Assembly (NCBI GenBank): GCA_964058805.1
Contig: CAXKVV010001699.1
Span: 1 to 25,161, forward strand
DNA from: Schoenoplectus triqueter
Lineage: Eukaryota; Streptophyta; Magnoliopsida; Poales; Cyperaceae
DNA length: 25,161 nucleotides
Direction of reading: 5' to 3'
Part shown: positions 1 to 10,813 of the stretch, piece after piece
Layout: each line of letters begins with the position of its first letter
How positions within the stretch are numbered: position 1 is the stretch's first letter
Program-made: the position numbers and the translations under genes
Notes under the pieces: generated by a model
What the model saw: only the letters and a program-made list of their open reading frames with translations
Databases searched by the model: none
What the model was told of the DNA's origin: nothing

Positions 1-261
1 AACATTGAAATGTTTCATACAAATAGTACTAAAATCACTTATAACACTCCTATCCCAATCTGTTTGGGGAAAAAGAAAATTGCAGCTGCTCCTATTTTGC
101 TTCTCATTAACATGCATAAATGATAAGAGGGTATAAATTATTTTCCTTTTTTTTTATGAGGGTATGAGTTCATTCTTCATGTGGATTATGTTTTGAGGTT
201 TCTACGGGATACCTCAAGTTGTGCAGTAAAACTTCTAACAGGTTCTATGTGATTTATGTAG

Positions 262-827
262 GATGTGGATTACTATAACAAACTAGAAGATCCAACTGAT
301 GAAGAAAATGACATGCTTGATCTTGCTTTTGGTCTAACTGAAACGTATTTTTTTTTTATCTATATAATTATCCCTTGCTCTCCCAACATGCTTATGTCTA
401 TCCTCCACTTTTTTACCTTGGCAGTTTTATAGTACTGTATGGAACATTGGTTGGTTTCTCTCTTGAACTTTCTACAGAGTATGTATGTATGTCAATAGTT
501 TTGTGGTTTTGCAGTTCATGTGACCTTGCAAAACAGTATCACCGACCCTGCAAAAATGAGTAATGTTATGCATGCCTCTAATAAATGTGAAAATAAAGGT
601 TGGGGTAAATCTTTTTCTCCCTTCCCCCAAATCGCGAGTAACATGACAGTTCTAGTGTTTGTAAAAATGATCCTTCCTTTAAACTTGATATGTACAACTC
701 TAACTATTGTAGGTCCCGCCTTGGTTGTCAAGTAATTGCAAGACCTGAACTTGATGGTATACGATTGGCTCTGCCACCTGCAACACGAAATTTTGCTGTG
801 GATGGATACGTTCCAAAACCACATTGA
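262..827 (+). CDS. MFDX: Mitochondrial adrenodoxin-like [2Fe-2S] ferredoxin, last two coding exons (5' partial)
   Basis: Two coding exons, 262-344 and 713-827, are joined by a GT-AG intron (345-712); the split codon AC|G reads Thr. The product is the C-terminal 66 residues of a mitochondrial (adrenodoxin-type) ferredoxin. Exon 262-344 encodes an acidic stretch containing PTDEENDMLDLAFGLT, the family's partner-binding helix. Exon 713-827 begins SRLGCQVIA, whose Cys is the fourth cluster ligand, and ends NFAVDGYVPKPH then TGA at 825-827, the usual plant C-terminus. Family knowledge: these proteins carry electrons from mitochondrial adrenodoxin reductase to Fe-S cluster assembly and related matrix reactions. 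The other three Cys ligands and the transit peptide must lie in exons left of position 1; none is seen in 1-261, which reads as intron ending in AG at 260-261. No frameshift or internal stop is present, so the gene looks intact here. Identification is by recall of the Arabidopsis MFDX proteins. Confidence 0.88.
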
Positions 828-1788
828 GCTCATCTCACTAGAATTTATTTGTAGTCTCCCACCTTTTGTACTATTAGTTTCTTTTTCTTTTCTTTATTTT
901 TTCCTCCTTTCTTGTGAGTTCTAACTTGATAAATTGGGGCCTTGCTCCTATGACCAATTTTGTCCTTCTTTAGTTAACACCAATTTTATGTCCATGCAAA
1001 ATAATTGTTATGGATGACACTATACAAAAATATACAGTTTTCTTTTGATGTTCTTGAAACAAGTCATATTGTCAGCTGTGTATGTTCAATCTATAGAAGC
1101 TGTGTTTAATTGGACCAGGTCTTTTGTTGCTTCAACTATTGGGCCTCAGTTTGGTTTTTGGATTATGTCTTGACTAATTATATGCAATAGAAAGAGATTA
1201 ATATCAGTAAATTTTGCTTCATATTTCTGGTTTTGTATGTAGTTTCTGGATGATTTATGTGTCTCCTTCAGAATACTCGCGTCATGCATGATAAATTGTG
1301 GTTAGTTTGTGGGAATAAGTTGTAACTGCCAGCTTTATGACATGGTTATTTTACTATCTTAATTTTATTGCAAGTGAAAGATGTTTCTGGTTGCTACATT
1401 GTACCAAATAAAAGACTTGTGGGGAGTTAGAACTGCAAATTTTGGGGTAGGTTATTTTAGATCTAATTTTTGTTTCAGAGTGAAAGATATTGCTGGTCGG
1501 TACCGGCCATCTTATTAGATATTGCACTTTGGAATTATGTGGTACCTGTACCATCACCCCATCAATTCGAATCGTAATGAACCATTTCCATAATATAACA
1601 CGAGTTTTTAAGAACTAGTCTGATTCAGGTGTACTTGGATGGTGGTCTCTGGTTAGGTCTCAAGTCGATAGTCAGTGAAATAAATTTATTTCATTGTGTA
1701 AAAGCTACCATTAGGGTAATTCGTCTGTTTGCATAGGTGTCCTTGATGGATATGGTTATTTAATGAATCATCATAATTTTGGATTGAG
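828..1788. other. 3' flank of the ferredoxin gene, no further gene seen
   Basis: This includes the 3' UTR of the ferredoxin gene. The first canonical AATAAA I see is at 1407-1412, about 580 nt after the stop. Plant polyadenylation signals are loose, so the true end is probably nearer. No exon or repeat boundary is evident. Confidence 0.5.
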
Positions 1789-1911
1789 ATGCTCCACCAG
1801 AATCTAGAATGCGTCTGGAGAAATGCATATTACATTGAAGGATTGCCATCTGTTGATGATGATCTGGTCAATGAGGACTTATCTGGTGTCAACTATTCGT
1901 TCCCCATGTAA
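1789..1911 (+). CDS. Unidentified 40-codon reading frame, possible gene fragment
   Basis: ATG at 1789 to TAA at 1909-1911. An in-frame TAA lies a few codons upstream, so any longer protein would need splicing. The peptide includes LECVWRNAYYIEGLPSV followed by an acidic run (DDDLVNEDL). The composition is mixed and protein-like, unlike the low-complexity AT-rich surroundings. A second open stretch just upstream in another frame (about 1737-1804, ending at a TAG) could be the same fragment after a frameshift. I do not recognise the family. It could be a terminal exon, a pseudogene piece or chance. Confidence 0.25.
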   Translation: MLHQNLECVWRNAYYIEGLPSVDDDLVNEDLSGVNYSFPM

Positions 1912-3206
1912 TTTTGAAGAAAACAATTATAGTACTATATTTAAATATATTCTTTTTTTTCAATTTATGTAGTAATATTGTTGTTTCTTAATAGCCAATA
2001 AGATAAAATATCATATAATCTATGCCAAATGCGACACGCTACTTCTTTCATCTTTTTAAATTGTATTAACATCTTGCTCTGGTAGATGCGTGCATCTCCA
2101 AAATCAAGAAAAGAAATCGAATGAATGAGTAATGGGATGGAAATTAAATAAAAATTTAATAAAATAATAGGTTGTTACGTGAATTAAGATTGGAGGCCAG
2201 TATTGCAAGACCTCATTTGGTACTGAATTGTAGTTTTCTTTGTGAACTTGCTTGCATATAAAGAAAACAAAAATTATCTAGTCATATTAGTCGCTTCTTT
2301 GGTTGAGCTAGATTGTCAAAGTTCCACTAAAATTATAATTGAAATAGCCATCGTCAGTGCATCGTTACATAACTTTCTTAAAGTTCAAGAATGGTTGTCA
2401 AACCTTGTCTAGTGCGTCGCTAATTTGCCATTAAATTATCCTCCTCTTTTGAAACTAATCTTGCATTTGAATTTCTTTAATCGATAGATACCTTCCCTTA
2501 ATCAACTAATGAGGTCATCAAAAGCTTCAATTTCTAACAGATTCTTTCATCTTCTCTTGGTGACAATTACAAAGAAGAAAGAGACTTGAGTCTTTAGCCT
2601 CTCAAGCATATATATCACATTATCATGATTATTGATTTGAGTTTGCAGTAATTATTAATTTATATTGATCTAATAGTTATCATTCTTTATAAAAAAAATA
2701 GTAGCAAAAATATAAAGAATACAATGAATCACAATATTCAATTTCACCATCATTTATCATGACCTTTTAATATTTTGTAAATAGTTTTGGAGGTAACTAA
2801 TAGTATTTTGTGTCATTTGATGTTTTTTATTTTATGTGTTCATAAAATTAAATTTTCGTCAAAGCACAATTTTATTTTCAAGGTGAAGTCTGAAGATACA
2901 TCTATTTCTTGTGCATCATTTTTTATCTTTAGTAAACAAAATTATCAAAATTCAAAAAAAAAGATTTGTAGATGTGATTCATAACACTTTCATCTAAAAT
3001 AATTATGTATCTAAGTTCAAAAAATATTCACGTTAATGTGTTTAATGCCAATAAAAAATTCGAAAAATTGTAACTCTGAATGTGTGGATGGATATATGTT
3101 TTATAGTGATTTTACTTTGATACTTGAGTTTGAATTAATAAGATAGAAAAGCGGAGACACAGTGAGGCACACAAGAAACATAGTGCATTGACCATTTCAC
3201 ACCCTT
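1912..3206. other. AT-rich intergenic DNA, nothing identified
   Basis: I see no coding exon, tRNA or clear repeat boundary here. The sequence is mostly A/T runs. Confidence 0.5.
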
Positions 3207-4025
3207 AAAATTTTCGGAAAATTAATTTTGTGCCACTCTAAAATCTAAAATTAACAAAATATCACCTCAAAGTTTACACTTCTTTAAATACCACTCCAAA
3301 ATTAATTTAATTAATTATTTACCACAAAAATATAATTATTATAATATTTTAATTAAAAGATTCATGTATTTGTATACAGTCTTTTGTATTTTCATTTTTG
3401 CCCTTTTGTTAGTCCGTATTTGCACAGCCGGATTCTGCTAACTTATATCAGGCAACCTCGAGACTTAAAAATATAATATAACATTTTTTGAGCCTAAGTG
3501 AAGAAAACTTCAAGTGATATAAATATGAAGGATACGCCAGGTATAATTAAATTGAAAAAGAATAAATAGAATTGATTAAAAGGATGGATCAGGTAGATTC
3601 CAGGAGCAAATGCATAATAACGTCATAAAATAGTCGATTCAGCAAAACCGGGTTGTGCCTAAACCCAATTTGAACTATAATAGAAACAACACATATAAAA
3701 GTTCAATTAGTTTAAAAAAAGGTAATGACTAATGAGCTAAAATTAAAACTCCAAAATAAAATAAACCTATTCAAGGGGAGAACAGGAGAGTAGATAAGAC
3801 ATAAGAGGCACTAGCATTATAAAGGGAATGAGAAAGAAGGATATTTTCGGTAGAATAGATAATATTTATATTTTATTTTAATAATTTAATAATTATAAAG
3901 TGTAGGTGGCAAATAACTAATTAAATTTATTTTAAAGTGGCATTTAGAGAAATTTAAATTTTAAAATGATATTTTACTAATTTTAAAATTTTAAAGTGAC
4001 ATAAAACTAACTTTTCCAATTTTAT
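3207..4025. mobile_element. Non-autonomous DNA element with long terminal inverted repeats
   Basis: The left arm (about 3207-3360) and the right arm (about 3860-4025, read in reverse complement) align over roughly 150 bases with many substitutions. Landmarks are GTGCCACTCTAAAAT on the left against ATGTCACTTTAAAAT on the right (reverse complement), then AACAAAATATCA against AGTAAAATATCA. The interior, about 500 bp, has no reading frame. Long inverted arms without coding capacity suggest a Mutator-like or foldback MITE. The target-site duplication is not resolved, so the class is an inference. Confidence 0.6.
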
Positions 4026-4120
4026 TGTATGTAGTATTAGTAGATAAATTAAATTCTTTTGTTCTCGAATCATTTCCATTTAATACCCAAAGTTTCTTAA
4101 TAAATGTCAATTCAATTCGA

Positions 4121-4191
4121 TTCTCATATTTCACAAAGTACTACAAGAATGGAATTGAATTCTCATATTTCACAAAGTACTACAAGAATGG
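4121..4191. repeat. Tandem duplication, 32 bp exact core, 39-bp period
   Basis: Positions 4121-4152 and 4160-4191 are identical. The spacer between them resembles the sequence before the first copy. Perfect identity implies a recent local slippage or duplication. Confidence 0.9.
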
Positions 4192-4392
4192 ATGATATCT
4201 GAAAAAAATGAGAAGACTAACCACCCTATAAAAATTTACCTTTCGGCTTTTGTGTTCGATCGATTGGATGGTTGGATTCTGTCGTCTGCCCACTCTACAC
4301 CCTTGATTATTCGGCCATTGTTTTTTCTCAGTGATTTGATTTACCATCTTTTTGGAGTAAAAAAATGTCACAAATTTATGAACCAACTGCTA

Positions 4393-4461
4393 GGATGCAA
4401 GCTTTATTTTTTTAATAAAAAAAGAAAGAAAAAGTAAAAAAAAAAATCTGGGATGCAAGCT
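4393..4461. repeat. 11-bp direct repeat flanking a short A-rich tract
   Basis: GGATGCAAGCT occurs at 4393-4403 and 4451-4461 with an A-rich 47-base tract between. This could be a target-site duplication around a poly(A) relic, or simple slippage. Confidence 0.5.
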
Positions 4462-5474
4462 AGTGTTTTCTAAAGCAGTCGCACTAAGTACATTTGCTAG
4501 CAACAGGAAGTTAGTTTTTGGCTTCATGTGTTACATGTCTTCCTTTTACATTGCACTTTTTTTTGGTTCTTTTCATAAGATCTAAGCTTTAAATGTACGA
4601 AGATATGATGTTTTCCATTTTACCTTTCCTGAAAATTTTTATTCTTACTAATAATCATATTTTCAACATTTATTGTTGATTGAAAATGAAGTGTGGATTT
4701 TTATCTTGTTTTGTGCTAATTAAGGTCTCTATTTCTCTCTAGTAATTTTTTTTGGAACAGATATATTGACAACTATATTTCTTTTTGTCAACGATGACAA
4801 CCAATAAAATAGTTATTAAATTTAATCTCTCTCTCTCTCTCTCTCTCTGTGTATTTATATTTATAATTTAAGTAATTAGTTTATTACTTATTATGCAATT
4901 CGGAAATCTCTTGTTCACCTGCTAGTACTTATAAAAGTTGGTAAAAAAAAGTTTAATCTGCTATACGGATGATAATTTGTTTTCAAATTACATCAAATTT
5001 GATATGTAAAATATCTATACTATAACAGCCTTTATAATTTTTTTTACATCAATAATTGTTTGATTAATTAATTTTATTTTTAACCAATAAATTATGTTTT
5101 AATTTGTTAAATTTTAGTTTTCAAGAGATGCGTCCACGATATTTTAAAGTCTGCTTTATAATTCATAGTGTACAGTTGTACACGTAGACAGAGCTAATTG
5201 AAAATTAGAGTTAAATACTTTTTTTATGAGTATAATATTTGCTGTTATTGAATGGTTTGCAAAGTACATTGACGTACGGTACGTAATATACATTTCGCAC
5301 TGAATTTTGATGATTAGTTCCCATTTGATTTTTGTCGTCTTATTTTCTCCCTAAAGTTAACCCACATATGCTTGTCGTATAGAAAATAATCCAGCTTTTT
5401 TTTTTATCATGCCTAAAAATTTAATAAAATCCAGCTTAATTATATAGTAATTCGATGTAGACCAAGAACAAAAC
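4462..5474. other. AT-rich intergenic DNA with a (TC)n microsatellite
   Basis: The only clear structure is a perfect TC dinucleotide run at 4826-4848. No gene is seen. Confidence 0.6.
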
Positions 5475-5883
5475 TATATATAGAGAGATTAACTAAATCT
5501 GAAAATGTTTATTTTGGTCTGAAGTGCACACTGTCTAAATTTTATTGTAATATTTTTTGAATTTATCTTTCTCATTAATTTCTTCATATAAAAATATTAA
5601 GGGATACAAAAATTTATATATTTAGAGTTTTCTAAGTGTTTTTTATGATTTTTAGAATTCAGCTCTAAATTATAATAAATTACTGAATTTTTGTTTGTCA
5701 TTTTCAAAAATTAAAAATAAAAACTTAGAAAACTCTAAACAAACCAAATTTTTGTATTCCCCAATATTTTATATCAAAAATTTAATGAGAAAGATAAATT
5801 TAGATATGTTACAATAAATTTGAACCATATACATTTTAGAATGCAAACATTTTTATATTAGTCAAGCCCTCTCTCTGTATAAA
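5475..5883. mobile_element. Palindromic MITE-like element
   Basis: The arms at about 5475-5655 and 5700-5883 are imperfect inverted repeats of each other, with a central spacer of about 45 bases. Shared landmarks are TTTATCTTTCTCATTAA, ATACAAAAATTT and TTTAGAGTTTTCTAAGT, each appearing in reverse complement in the other arm. The outer ends read TATATATAGAGAG and CTCTCTCTGTATA. There is no coding capacity. This fits a fold-back MITE whose transcript would form a long hairpin. A target-site duplication was not resolved. Confidence 0.7.
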
Positions 5884-5909
5884 TTGACTAATACGTTTTA
5901 AATCCCGGA

Positions 5910-6095
5910 CGTCATGTCTAGAGTTCGCCATTTATTTGTGCAAAATTGTTATGGGCAATTTGTTGGAACATATAATTAGTCAGCCTAATTTGTTTTTTTT
6001 TTTAAAAAAAAAAAACACTGAGGCATTTCATTTTAATTCGAAACAATGGCTTAGTTCGTTAATAATGGCTCCTGAGTTGAACTCTAGACATGACG
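5910..6095. repeat. 17-bp inverted repeat pair with a tRNA-like promoter region inside
   Basis: CGTCATGTCTAGAGTTC at 5910-5926 is exactly complementary to 6079-6095. Between them are a T11A12 run (5993-6015) and a stretch resembling an RNA polymerase III box A (TGGCTTAGTTCG, 6047-6058). A weak box-B-like GAGTTGAACTC follows at 6074-6084. It may be a decayed tRNA-derived SINE or two inverted fragments of one repeat. Classification is tentative. Confidence 0.4.
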
Positions 6096-7329
6096 ATATT
6101 GTGATCAGTGATTCAGGCTTGTGAGTTAGACGTTTGTGACTTTTTAAGGACAAGTACTCCACAGAGTACAAAATCAAATATATAAACATATTTCAAGGTT
6201 ACTTCGCGAAAAGGGGTATATTAAAATAGACAAATTATGTTATGGATCGCATAAATTATGAACCGTTTATTTCTTTAAATCAAACTATCTATATAATAAA
6301 AACATTCCGCACTTCAATTAAGTCTGATCCATAGCAGAATAACTCACTGGAAAATTGTACAAGTAATTCAAAAATATTTGAACAGTCATACGTGGAATAG
6401 CATTTTTTTTTAATTCATACTCCAAAAAATTTTGAACAGTCATACGTGCCACATCAATAATTGTTAAAACTATTTGATTTATTTTTTTAAGTTCATTTAT
6501 TTAATTAAATATTATAAACCAAGTATTAATTTGTTATTATATAAATTTATAAGTTTATCAGTTTTTACCTTTTCATTTCTTTTGACGGTCGAGATGAGGA
6601 AGATGAAGAGTTCACTTCCTTCTATTTATATTTGATTTGGAGCAAAAAGAAAATTTAGATAACAATTCTATTTTTTTGTCAACTCTAGAAGCGAAATAAG
6701 CTCCAAATAAAAAAGCAAATCAAATATGATGAAACCGAAAGATAATGAGCAAAAAGAAAATTTAGATAACAATTCTAATTTTTGTTTCTAGATTTACAAT
6801 TTGTTAATTACGGTTCTAACTAATTTTACCGTTGTACAATTTTTTAAACAGTTTTCTTAATATCTATATTTGTATTCATATATGCTTAATTAGAATAGAT
6901 ATGGGTATGATTTTAGTGCTATGTGTTCCGTATTCGTTCCATTTACACCCTTAATCAAATCAAAAGCCAATATTTCTTGACAACTAAACTTCTCAAATAA
7001 TGTAAACATGCAATTAGAAAACATATACAAATTTTATTTAGTTGATATGCACATTGTATATATTTTGTCAGCGATATTGGATTTTAATTTTTTTTCTAAA
7101 GTTGTCAAGATTTTTATAATAAATTATCAACTAATTCCTCAAATATATCGCACAATAAGGTTCCGTTCGGACCCTTTTCATTCGTACTGTGTGAGTGAGA
7201 CAACAAATTCAATCTCACACAGTGGCGAGTAGAAAAAGTCAGAACAGGCTATCTTCTCATTTGGGCCCTTGTTTACTATTTTTTTTCATTGACTACGTCA
7301 TTCAATATAGTTTATAAATTCTCGGTTTT
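6096..7329. other. AT-rich intergenic DNA with short direct repeats
   Basis: It contains an 18-bp direct repeat (TTTGAACAGTCATACGTG at 6377-6394 and 6431-6448) and an exact 31-bp direct repeat (6640-6670 and 6747-6777). A 10-bp hairpin stem lies at 7186-7195 / 7214-7223. No gene is seen. Confidence 0.7.
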
Positions 7330-8573
7330 TAAACTCGGTCGGTCGGCTTTTATAAAAAAATTATTTTTTATCTGGTCCATAAAAGTTCGGTCCGGCATTT
7401 TCTAATAATAAGGACCAGGCTTAATCTTTAAAAAGTAAGCACTTCTGATCCGGTCTTTATCAAATACGACCATTATCCGGTCCTTCCCAACCTCTTCATT
7501 TAATATTTTATATTGTATATTAATTATACTTAAAAAACCCAAAAAAATAAAATAAAATAAAATATAATTTAATATTTTTATATAAATACAAAATAATATT
7601 AAAAAAATACTTAATCAGCAAAAAATATATATTTCAGGCTCTTATCCGTCGACCCTTATTCGGCCTTTACCATGCCCTTACCCGCCCCTTAGAGCCCAAA
7701 TGGCTTGATAAGGGCTGGACTTACATCTTAAATATCAAGCTCTTTGAACCCAGCTCTCTAAAAACCCTTATCAAATCTAGAGTATTGAAGACGGGTCAGG
7801 GCGGTTCGGTCCGGGTGAAACCCCCGGGCCACAGGTGAGCATGGGTCATGGGTCACTGGTGAGAACAGGTGGGGTGGGACGGGTTTGAGCGGTCCAAAAG
7901 CTCTTATCAAATATGTGTTAGACCCCTACAAATACGACCCTCACATGTCGGGACGGGTGGGCCAAGGACCGATCCGAGTGGGTCAATTTCACAAAAAAAT
8001 AAATAAATCGCTAAAAACTAAAAAAATTCCAAAAAAAAATAGAATTAAAAAAATTAATCATAATTTTTTTAACTAATTCAGTTTTATTAAAGTAAAATAG
8101 ATTTGAAATAAAATGGGTTGGATTTGAATAAAGTCCATTATTCGATTTGGGTTTCCGGGTCCAACCGAAAATACTTGTCCGGGTATCAGGGTCAAATCCG
8201 GGTTTCGTGGGTATGGGGTCCGGGTTTCATGGGTATCGGCTCCAGGTTTCACGAGTTTACCCGCCCGGGTACGGGTAGCGAGTGAGAGCGGGTTTGTAGC
8301 GGGTGAAAGCGGGGCGGATATGATGGTTCCATTTTCAAAAATTTGAGATCCGACCCTTGCTAGGACCATACTTTTAATGGGTTTGGGTCTACCCATGAGT
8401 CTAGCACGGGGCGATCCGGGATGGGTGACGAGCACAGATTTACATGAGGCGGGTCTAGCCGTTTGGGTAATTTCAATTCTCTAATCAAATCCGACCCTTA
8501 CTCGACCCTTTTATAGGCTCGCTAGACTCGACCCTCGAGAACTCCGGCCCGACCCTTGAGAATGATGCCTATA
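7330..8573 (-). mobile_element. Copy A of a dispersed TAGGCATC-ended repeat family, interrupted by a nested insertion
   Basis: AT-rich core around 7490-7660 flanked by degenerate ggtcgg / cgaccctt tracts. The core aligns closely with the reverse complement of 18465-18665 in the RBOH intron, and with 8770-8945 in direct orientation. The right end reads GAATGATGCCTATA, i.e. TATAGGCATCATTC on the minus strand, matching the left ends of copies C and D (17697 and 18267). The copy is split by the insertion at 7778-8483. Orientation is given relative to copies C and D. There is no coding capacity; it is probably a non-autonomous DNA transposon. The left boundary is uncertain. Confidence 0.65.
7778..8483. 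mobile_element. Nested hAT-like non-autonomous element (706 bp) with perfect 8-bp TSD
   Basis: The flanks are identical 8-mers, ATCAAATC at 7770-7777 and 8484-8491. The termini are TAGAGTATTGAA (left) and TAGAGAATTGAA (right, minus strand), 11 of 12 matching. An 8-bp target duplication plus TAGNG ends is the hAT signature. Removing the insert restores the host repeat's continuity (compare copy B near 9050). The interior has imperfect GGGT-rich and CCCG tandem motifs at 7790-7990 and 8140-8440 and no transposase frame; the apparent reading frames there are short and repetitive. Confidence 0.85.
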
Positions 8574-8619
8574 CTTCACATAATTTTTCAAAGCATTTTG
8601 TTAGAGCTAAAAATAGACA

Positions 8620-9145
8620 TAGTCTATAAGGGCTCGTCCCTTGAACCCGGCCCGATCAACCCTTCAAAAATTTTGGTCCATACCCGGTCCTCACAAGTCC
8701 GATCTGATATTTTCTAATGGTAAGGTCAGACTCAATCTTTAAAAGATAGGCCCTTCTAACCCAACCCTTATCAAACTCTGCCATTCCCAGGTCTTTTTTA
8801 ATATTTAATATTATATATTAATTAAACTTAAAAATTCAAAAGAATTGTCAATATAGCAAAACATAACTTAATATCTTTATAGAAATATAAATTAACATTA
8901 AAAAATGCATAATTATCAAAGAAAAATATATTAAGCTCTTACCCGTTAATCTTTATCTAGTCCTTACATGACCCTTAGAGTTCGGAGGGCTTGGTAAGGG
9001 TCTGGCTCACCTCTTAAAAATCAAGCACTTTGAACCCGACTTTCTAAAACCTCTTATGAAATCCGACCCTTATTCAGCACTCTCGTAAACCTAATAGGTC
9101 CGACCTTTAAGAAATCGAATCCGGCCCTTAAAAACGATGTCCGGC
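8620..9145 (-). mobile_element. Copy B of the TAGGCATC-ended repeat family
   Basis: A direct neighbour of copy A in the same orientation. Parallel landmarks run in the same order: ATTTTCTAATGGTAAGG (copy A: ATTTTCTAATAATAAGG), CTTATCAAA, the AT-rich core with ATTAATTAAACTTAAAAA, then AAATCAAGCACTTTGAACCC (copy A: AATATCAAGCTCTTTGAACC). It is uninterrupted, so it shows what copy A looked like before the nested insertion. Boundaries are approximate. Confidence 0.65.
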
Positions 9146-10012
9146 TAAAAATAAAAAAAGTTATTGTGATTTGAGACTTCCCGTACGGTTTTTCTGCAAG
9201 AGATTATTGAATATATGTACTATCAATAATTTACAATGTCCTCTAGAGTTCTCCTTTTTGATTAGTTAGTAGTAGTCGGAAATACACCCGCTCCAATAGT
9301 TATTTTTATGACAGCAGATTATCATATTTTTTTGTGTCTATAACTATAGATTCACTTAAGCCTTTTGTATTTAATTAAAAAATCATTTAAATAAATTCGT
9401 ATCTGCTGATATTATTTTTTTATGACAGCAGACACACAGATGCTATATTTTTTTTTATAAATAAAACACATACCATACATCATATAGTTGTTTGCAGTTC
9501 AAATACATAAAAAAATGCCCAACTTTATCACAAAAATCACATCAACAACTATCGTAAAACGGTTTTTGAACATGTGTTATGGAACCTATCTCATCAGAAA
9601 TTCATACAACCTTTTCTAACCATTCCAAATTAGCAGGTTATACTATGATTTTAGGATCAAAAGTGTAGTGTCGTTTTCAACGCTAGAGTACAAGTTATAG
9701 CATTTACACTTGTACTCTCAGCATGCCTGGCGTTCTATTTTCTCAGCTGTTAATAATATAATTTAATCGCCTTACTTTTCCTCAAATGTCTTGTTCACGG
9801 TAGTTTACATTATTATTTTTTCCATTCTTCATCCATATGTATTCTTCCAATTGTGCATTTATATGTTCTTACCCTTGTCTCTGAACTCTAATTCAATGCA
9901 AACGTTCTTAATATGCAATAAATTTCTGATTTCCATGCAAAAAACTTATATCATAAAAATGATAAATAAAACGTTTATATATATATAATCGTTCTTTTCA
10001 GTATATTAAAAA
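9146..10012. other. AT-rich intergenic DNA
   Basis: TATGACAGCAGA occurs at 9307-9318 and 9421-9432, with a nearby inverse TCTGCTG. Nothing else is recognised and there is no gene. Confidence 0.5.
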
Positions 10013-10813
10013 AAGGGTGTCAATGGTACCCTTTTACTCATTTATTCAATCCATATCATATTCAATAAGATGAGTATGGGTGAAGATTTTTTTTCATTAA
10101 CTTATTTAATATGAGTAAGGATAAGAATTATTTTCGTTAAGTAAATGAATAAGGATATGGGTAAAGATCATTTCGTATTCATTTACTCTATAGAGTAAAT
10201 AATTAAAAAATCACTTAAATTATTCTAAATAATTATCTCATGTAATATTTTTTTCTATGTTAGTTGATCTGAATTTTGTGTCTTAATTATTATGAATTAT
10301 AATTATTATCTTCTTCAAATTTAATCATCTTATAAATTATAATATTTGAATAATATTTAGTAGAGTACTTATACTAAAATGATTGAATGAGATAATATAA
10401 GATTTTATTTTAGACAAGATATTATTTTTATTTTTAATATATTTTATTCTCTCATTGAAAAGTTTGACAAGTGATGTTTATATATATTTTTTATTTATTT
10501 ATTTTAAATGACTCAAATTAGAATTGATTATATAGTTAGATTTTGATTTTCTACTAACAAAATAAAAATATATTTATATGAAAGAAATGAGTTTGTATAT
10601 TTTTTTATATAAATGATGATAAACTAAGTAACATATTAGTATTATCCGTTAGCATTAGTTATCATTTTGTTAACCGTTTATCTTAACGGGTAAATGTAAG
10701 GTATAAGTAAGTCTAATTTTAATTTTAATGGGTAAAAGTATTTCACATGTATATGATAATGAAAATATCTCCACCAACTTGTACAACTTGTACAGTATCC
10801 ATTGACACCTCTA
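10013..10813. mobile_element. hAT-like non-autonomous element (about 800 bp)
   Basis: The left end is AAGGGTGTCAATGG (10013-10026). The right end on the minus strand is TAGAGGTGTCAATGG (10813 downward). The flanking 8-mers ATTAAAAA (10005-10012) and ATTATAAA (10814-10821) match at 7 of 8 positions, consistent with an aged 8-bp duplication. The interior is AT-rich with scattered gggtaaa motifs and no transposase. Class assignment rests on the end sequence and duplication length. Confidence 0.65.

Noticed and set aside
1..261. Searched for the preceding ferredoxin exon with the CxxC cluster motif
   Set aside because: No frame gives the Cys-Ser-Thr-Cys-His-type motif; the sequence reads as intron up to the AG at 260-261.
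7186..7223. 10-bp perfect hairpin considered as a microRNA precursor
   Set aside because: The stem is too short and the loop is about 18 bases; no extended pairing around it.
8073..8435. 120-codon minus-strand frame rich in Pro/Gly/Thr
   Set aside because: It lies inside the nested hAT-like element and reflects imperfect GGGTTTC/GGGTATC repeats.
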